A stretch of DNA of 64,000 nucleotides, from positions 90,466 through 154,465 of the forward strand of contig NZ_JACJRG010000015.1 in assembly GCF_014697125.1 (NCBI RefSeq). The letters are read 5' to 3'. The position numbers and the translations under genes were made by a program. The notes under the pieces are model-generated. The model was not told the origin of the DNA. It did not search any database and saw only the letters and a list, made by a program, of their open reading frames with translations. Positions 59,648 through 64,000 of this stretch are shown here, piece by piece (positions within the stretch are counted from its first letter, which is position 1; every line of letters begins with the position of its first letter). This DNA comes from Anabaena minutissima FACHB-250. GTDB lineage: Bacteria; Cyanobacteriota; Cyanobacteriia; Cyanobacteriales; Nostocaceae.

Positions 59648-60481
59648 ATGGATAAACATCGGCTCAAAAAAATTTTAATTGGTGATTTTACCTGGAAAAG
59701 ATTGTTAAAATCTCTGACTTTTATATATCTATTTTTTGCTCTGTATGTTTATTTTCGGGCAGATAGCATGATTTTTTTACCTCAACCATCCAGCTATCAA
59801 GATACTAAAGATATAATGAAGCTAAAAAGTGGGGGACAAACAAAAATTTCAGCAGTGCATTTACTCAACCCTACGGCTAAATATACGATCCTTTATGCTC
59901 ACGGTAATGCGGAAGATTTAGGTGATATTCAACAAGTTCTAGAAAAATTACGTAATTTGGGTTTCAATGTCTTGGCTTACGATTATCGCGGTTATGGTAC
60001 AAGCTCAGGAACATCCACTGAAAACCACGCTTATCAAGATATTGATACTGCTTACAATTATTTGACCCAAGATTTAAAGATACTACCACAGCACATTATT
60101 GTTTTTGGTCGTTCAGTTGGAGGTGGATCAGCAGTAGATTTGGCGGTACGGAAACCAGTTGCAGGTCTAATTATAGAAAGTAGCTTTATATCTGCATTTC
60201 GAGTAATAGTCCCATTTCAAATTTTGCCGTTTGATAAGTTTACTAATCTACAAAAAATTAAAAATGTGAAATGTCCAGTATTGATTATGCACGGTAAGGC
60301 TGATGAGATTATTCCTTTTACTCATGCAGAAAATTTGTATGCTGCTGCGCCGTCGCCAAAACTGTCTTTATGGGTAGAAGACGCAAATCATAATGATTTT
60401 CTCTGGGTAGCTGGGGAAAGATATAACAAGAGTTTGAAAGGGTTTACTAAGTTAGTGTCGGAACATAAAAGCTTAAAGTAA
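59648..60481 (+). CDS. Membrane-anchored alpha/beta hydrolase
   Basis: 277 residues. An N-terminal hydrophobic anchor (SLTFIYLFFALYVYF) at about 18-32 is followed by an alpha/beta-hydrolase domain with the oxyanion region YAHGNAEDLGDIQ, nucleophile Ser in FGRSVGGGSA (GxSxG, about residue 155), acid in MHGKADEIIPF (about 218) and His in DANHNDFL (about 250). This resembles the ABHD17/YhfR-like family of small serine hydrolases; substrate unknown. ATG 59648, 38 bases after the metH terminator hairpin ends. Confidence 0.85.
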   Translation: MDKHRLKKILIGDFTWKRLLKSLTFIYLFFALYVYFRADSMIFLPQPSSYQDTKDIMKLKSGGQTKISAVHLLNPTAKYTILYAHGNAEDLGDIQQVLEKLRNLGFNVLAYDYRGYGTSSGTSTENHAYQDIDTAYNYLTQDLKILPQHIIVFGRSVGGGSAVDLAVRKPVAGLIIESSFISAFRVIVPFQILPFDKFTNLQKIKNVKCPVLIMHGKADEIIPFTHAENLYAAAPSPKLSLWVEDANHNDFLWVAGERYNKSLKGFTKLVSEHKSLK

Positions 60482-60718
60482 TTTCATTAATACAGAAAAA
60501 TAACTCTTTTAAGTAAAATTACTAGAACAAACCCAAAAATATTTATCATTAATTTATCAATAAAACCAAGGAACTTTACCCAATCTGGCTTGGTAATTGC
60601 CTAAACTAGTATTGTCTCGCAAGTTACTAAATATAGCTAAATACTGATCGCATTTTCCTGCATCTGTAAAACGGCAAAAGTACAAAAAATTACCATTAAA
60701 TAGAGAGATATCTGATCA

Positions 60719-61663
60719 ATGAATAAGACTTTACAAACATTTTTGCTAGGTGCTTCCATCGCTATGGGTGTAGGTGCGATCGCCACTTCTCCAGCCCAAG
60801 CTGGTAGCTTATCTGGTGCTACCATTGGTGGTACAGCAGCAAATGATTACTTAATCTATGATTCCAACGCTACAAATACTTACATTGTCCCCAATACTAC
60901 AGCCAATTTACAAAAGGTATTAGATGGAAATGCTACTAGCCCTACTGGTAACGTAGAGTTAAGAGCTAGCAGTGAAACATCAGGTTTCGATTTCACGAAG
61001 AATACCACTTTATCCGGGACAATCGGCGGTGAAAGCTTAACACTCAGCAGTTTAGTTGATTCAGACTGGAATAACAACTATAAAGACACAGGTAAGACCT
61101 TTGGTGAATATTGGTTTAATCAGGCTTTAACCGCTAACGGGTTTGGTAGTTTGGTGGGAAATACTATAGGTACAGGGTTTTATAACACCTTTAAAAATAA
61201 TGGAGGATTCCAAAAGTTTAGTGATCCGAATATTTCTTATGCCAACCAAGATGACACTACTGGTGTAATCAGCATTGGATTGGCAGGACATTTGAATGCA
61301 ACACCGCTATTACTACCATACTTTACCCAATACGTTGATAGCTTACCAAACAGCCCGACTAAAATGTTCGCTGGTAGTTTAATAACACAGCTAGCAAATA
61401 CAACAACACAAGCTAGTGAAGTTGTGAAGTACACATATAACGGTCAAACTGATTATCTTTTCAGTTTCACTGCAACCAATTCTGGTTTAACTGAACTAAG
61501 TGATGCTAAATCCCACAGTGGTAACTATGAGGTTAGTTTCCAAGGTTTAATTCCAATCAAGTCATCTAGACAATCAGTTCCAGAACCTTCAATATTGCTT
61601 GGTCTTTTAAGTGTAGCTGGCATTTTTGCTACACAAAGTAAGTTGAAAAAAGTATCTGGTTGA
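60719..61663 (+). CDS. PEP-CTERM sorting-domain protein
   Basis: 314 residues. Signal peptide MNKTLQTFLLGASIAMGVGA...AQA (cleavage about residue 29), a beta-rich Ser/Thr/Asn-rich body without recognisable catalytic motif, and at the end the PEP-CTERM sorting signal VPEPSILLGLLSVAGIFATQ followed by a basic tail KLKKVSG. Such proteins are processed by an exosortase (EpsH/XrtA-like) and are often linked to exopolysaccharide surfaces; no exosortase gene is in the window. ATG 60719. A terminator follows. Confidence 0.9.
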   Translation: MNKTLQTFLLGASIAMGVGAIATSPAQAGSLSGATIGGTAANDYLIYDSNATNTYIVPNTTANLQKVLDGNATSPTGNVELRASSETSGFDFTKNTTLSGTIGGESLTLSSLVDSDWNNNYKDTGKTFGEYWFNQALTANGFGSLVGNTIGTGFYNTFKNNGGFQKFSDPNISYANQDDTTGVISIGLAGHLNATPLLLPYFTQYVDSLPNSPTKMFAGSLITQLANTTTQASEVVKYTYNGQTDYLFSFTATNSGLTELSDAKSHSGNYEVSFQGLIPIKSSRQSVPEPSILLGLLSVAGIFATQSKLKKVSG

Positions 61664-61701
61664 GCCTGAAATTCTGAAATTAAATAATAAATGAGATTTA
61701 T

Positions 61702-61726
61702 GGGGCTTTTAGCTCCTTTTTTTTTT
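61702..61726 (+). terminator. Terminator after the PEP-CTERM gene
   Basis: GGGGCT at 61702-61707 pairs with AGCTCC at 61711-61716 (one G-U) around TTT, followed by ten T. The rest of the spacer to uvrC has a GCGATT/AATCGC palindrome at 61788-61802 with a CCCTCC...GCGGG stem after it, resembling a dispersed Nostoc repeat. Confidence 0.85.
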
Positions 61727-61996
61727 CTTATTCTTAATCTTATTCATTTAAGATATCAAGAGTAGTTACTAATACTCAAATACCCTAGCGATTATAAATC
61801 GCGGCTACACAGACAAAACCCTCCTGTGCGGGCATTTTGATGAAATCCACTTAGATGAATTGTGTTTTTATAGCAGCGAATGCTATTCATTCAAGCATTT
61901 CTATTAGATTGTAGATTTTGAATTCTTACACAAAAACCAGTGATTTTTCCTAGAATAAGAATAGGTAAATTTGTAAAATTACCTTAAGTTAAGATT

Positions 61997-63874
61997 GTGA
62001 CAACATCTGCTGAGATCCTATCACTGGTTAAAGACCCGGAACGCCTGGAAGTGCGTCTGGCAGAAATTCCCCCAGAACCGGGGGTTTATTTTATGCGCGA
62101 CGGCAACGATCGCATTATATATATAGGTAAATCGCGTAAATTGCGATCGCGTGTCCGTTCTTATTTCCGCGAGGGTTACAACAAAACTGAACGTATCGCC
62201 ACGATGGTGAAACAGGTGACGGAAATTGAATTTATCGTCACTGATACTGAAGCGGAAGCCTTGGCGTTGGAAGCAAACTTAATCAAGCAGCATCAACCAT
62301 ACTTTAATGTGCTGCTGAAAGATGATAAAAAATATCCCTACGTCTGTATCACTTGGTCAGAAGACTATCCCCGCATTTTCATCACTCGCAAACGTCAACT
62401 GGGGAAAGAAAAAGATAAGTATTACGGGCCTTATACTGATTCAAGTCTATTAAGAGGCATACTGCACCTATCTAAGCGAATATTTGCCTTAAAACAACGA
62501 CCCCAACCACTGTTTAAAGACCGTCCTTGCTTAAATTATGATATTGGTCGCTGTCCGGGTGTGTGTCAAAAGCTGATTTCGCCAGAAGAATACCGTAAAA
62601 CTGTCCAAAAAGTCGCGATGGTATTTCAAGGACGGACGCAAGAACTAATCGATATTTTGACTGAACAAATGCAAACAGCGGCCGAGTCACTTAACTTTGA
62701 GTTAGCTGGGAGAATTCGTGATCAAATAGCTGGCTTAAAGTCTCTGAATACACAACAGAAGGTTTCCTTACCAGATGATACCGTTTCACGGGATGCGATC
62801 GCTTTATCATCTGATGCCCAACACGCCTGTATTCAATTATTTCAGATTCGCGCCGGTCAATTGGTGGGACGTTTAGCTTTTGTCGCTGAATCTCAAGCTG
62901 AACCAGGTGCAATCTTACAACGGGTGTTAGAGGAACATTACCAAACTGCTGACTCGGTGGAAATTCCCGCAGAAATTTTAGTACAGCATGAGTTACCAGA
63001 CGGGGAAATGTTGGCGGAAGCTTTGACGCAACACAAGGGAAGAAAAGTCACAATTTTAACTCCCCAGCGTCAAACTAAGGCAGAATTAATTGAGATGGTG
63101 GAACGTAATGCCCAATATGAATTGCAAAGGATGCAAAAATTGGGCGATCGCAATCACCAAGGGATGCAAGATTTAGCAGCGATTCTCGATTTACCCGACT
63201 TACCCCACCGCATCGAAGGTTATGATATCTCCCACATTCAAGGGTCAAATGCTGTCGCTTCCCAAGTTGTATTCATCGATGGGATACCCGCCAAACAATA
63301 CTATCGCCACTACAAAATTAAAAATCCCACAGTCACTATAGGACATTCAGATGATTTCGCTAGTTTAGCGGAAGTGATTCAACGACGGTTTCGCAAGTAT
63401 GCAGAAGATCCACAACTACCAAGAGTAGATAATCCTGACTGGCCTGATTTAGTGATGATAGATGGTGGGAAAGGACAACTATCTTCAGTGGTTGCTGTTT
63501 TGCAGGAGATGAATTTATTAGAAGACTTGCGCGTGGTGAGTTTAGCCAAGAAGCGAGAAGAAATTTTTTTACCGGGAGAATCAACACCTTTAGCTACTGA
63601 TATTGAACAACCAGGGGTACAACTGTTGCGACGACTGCGAGACGAAGCGCATCGTTTTGCTGTGAGTTTCCATCGTCAGCAACGGAGTGATAAATTAAAG
63701 CGATCGCGTTTAGATGAAATTCCCGGTTTGGGACACCATCGTCAAAAGCTGCTGTTAGGACATTTTCGTTCTGTTGACTATCTTCGACAAGCCACACCCA
63801 CACAAATCGCAGAAGTTCCAGGTATTGGAACGAAGTTAGCGCAAATAATCTACGACTATTTTCATCCTTCATGA
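61997..63874 (+). CDS. uvrC: Excinuclease ABC subunit C
   Basis: Makes both incisions in nucleotide excision repair with UvrB. 625 residues. GIY-YIG nuclease domain at 26-104 (PGVYFMRDGNDRIIYIGKSRKL), a Cys-rich segment (CLNYDIGRCPGVCQK), UVR domain binding UvrB (ESLNFELAGRIRDQIAGL, about 228-245), the RNase-H-like second nuclease domain (EGYDISHIQGSNAVAS, MIDGGKGQL), and helix-hairpin-helix pairs at the end (IPGLGHHRQ, VPGIGTKLA). GTG 61997 gives the usual MTTSAEIL start. The remaining bases to 64000 hold no recognisable gene. Confidence 0.97.
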   Translation: MTTSAEILSLVKDPERLEVRLAEIPPEPGVYFMRDGNDRIIYIGKSRKLRSRVRSYFREGYNKTERIATMVKQVTEIEFIVTDTEAEALALEANLIKQHQPYFNVLLKDDKKYPYVCITWSEDYPRIFITRKRQLGKEKDKYYGPYTDSSLLRGILHLSKRIFALKQRPQPLFKDRPCLNYDIGRCPGVCQKLISPEEYRKTVQKVAMVFQGRTQELIDILTEQMQTAAESLNFELAGRIRDQIAGLKSLNTQQKVSLPDDTVSRDAIALSSDAQHACIQLFQIRAGQLVGRLAFVAESQAEPGAILQRVLEEHYQTADSVEIPAEILVQHELPDGEMLAEALTQHKGRKVTILTPQRQTKAELIEMVERNAQYELQRMQKLGDRNHQGMQDLAAILDLPDLPHRIEGYDISHIQGSNAVASQVVFIDGIPAKQYYRHYKIKNPTVTIGHSDDFASLAEVIQRRFRKYAEDPQLPRVDNPDWPDLVMIDGGKGQLSSVVAVLQEMNLLEDLRVVSLAKKREEIFLPGESTPLATDIEQPGVQLLRRLRDEAHRFAVSFHRQQRSDKLKRSRLDEIPGLGHHRQKLLLGHFRSVDYLRQATPTQIAEVPGIGTKLAQIIYDYFHPS

Positions 63875-64000
63875 ATAAGCTGACTTGCAGGGTTAGCGCG
63901 TCTCAAACCCTATTGACAAATGGATTCTATGAGAGTGTTGAGTTAGGGAGAGCCGCCGCCAAAACAGAAATCATATACTGATCATTCATTGCGGCTCGCC

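Overview
The window reads as chromosome from a filamentous, probably heterocyst-forming cyanobacterium of the Nostoc/Anabaena group. The octamer GCGATCGC (HIP1) is scattered through most genes. Intergenic spacers carry 7-nt tandem arrays of the kind described as STRR sequences in heterocystous cyanobacteria. The gene content is cyanobacterial: raf1 (Rubisco assembly), a ycf46-type AAA ATPase, a ubiE/menG methyltransferase of phylloquinone synthesis, several Uma2 proteins, DUF4058, DUF1350, DUF445 and a PEP-CTERM protein. This assignment comes from reading the sequence, not from a database search. No rRNA, tRNA, CRISPR array or intact mobile element was seen.

Layout. 1-13.7 kb: the 3' part of a pentapeptide-repeat gene, argG, a DedA membrane protein, a STAS protein, a Uma2 protein, a large SbcC/Rad50-type ATPase, a cell-wall binding protein with five PG-binding repeats and a SPOR-like tail, an SH3 protein, the Ycf46-like ATPase, DUF4058 and a small conserved protein. 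13.9-24.3 kb: a C-terminal processing protease, ispG, then polysaccharide genes (polyprenyl-phosphate sugar transferase, GT4 glycosyltransferase, an SDR epimerase, rfbB, rfbA), with a Uma2 gene broken by one in-frame amber codon between them. 24.3-31.7 kb: pgsA with a Uma2 gene, aspA, DUF362, a small membrane protein, ppa behind a strongly structured 400-nt leader, and panD followed by a metallo-beta-lactamase-fold protein that has lost its metal ligands.

32-45.3 kb: a small Cys-containing protein, a histidine kinase with an eroded ATPase, DUF1350, a decayed IS630 transposase, a TPR-CHAT protein, a small PH-like protein, a GT39-type membrane glycosyltransferase, raf1, a response regulator with GAF domain, and an amidase. 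45.7-64 kb: a membrane repeat protein, DUF445, menG/ubiE, a Crp-family regulator convergent with a methyltransferase-cupin-unknown operon, a secreted EndoU-type nuclease, ilvC, an aldo/keto reductase, a small unknown protein, metH, an alpha/beta hydrolase, a PEP-CTERM protein and uvrC.

Most genes are single transcription units of core metabolism (arginine, isoprenoid, branched-chain amino acid, methionine, pantothenate, phosphatidylglycerol) or surface polysaccharide supply. The most unusual signal is repeat biology. Heptamer arrays of several different units fill the spacers. A 27-nt GC-rich element sits inside such arrays, in two cases flanked by a 4-nt direct repeat. A ~62-bp palindromic element occurs at three sites. 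Repeat sequences also appear translated in frame inside metH (twice) and probably inside the histidine kinase gene.
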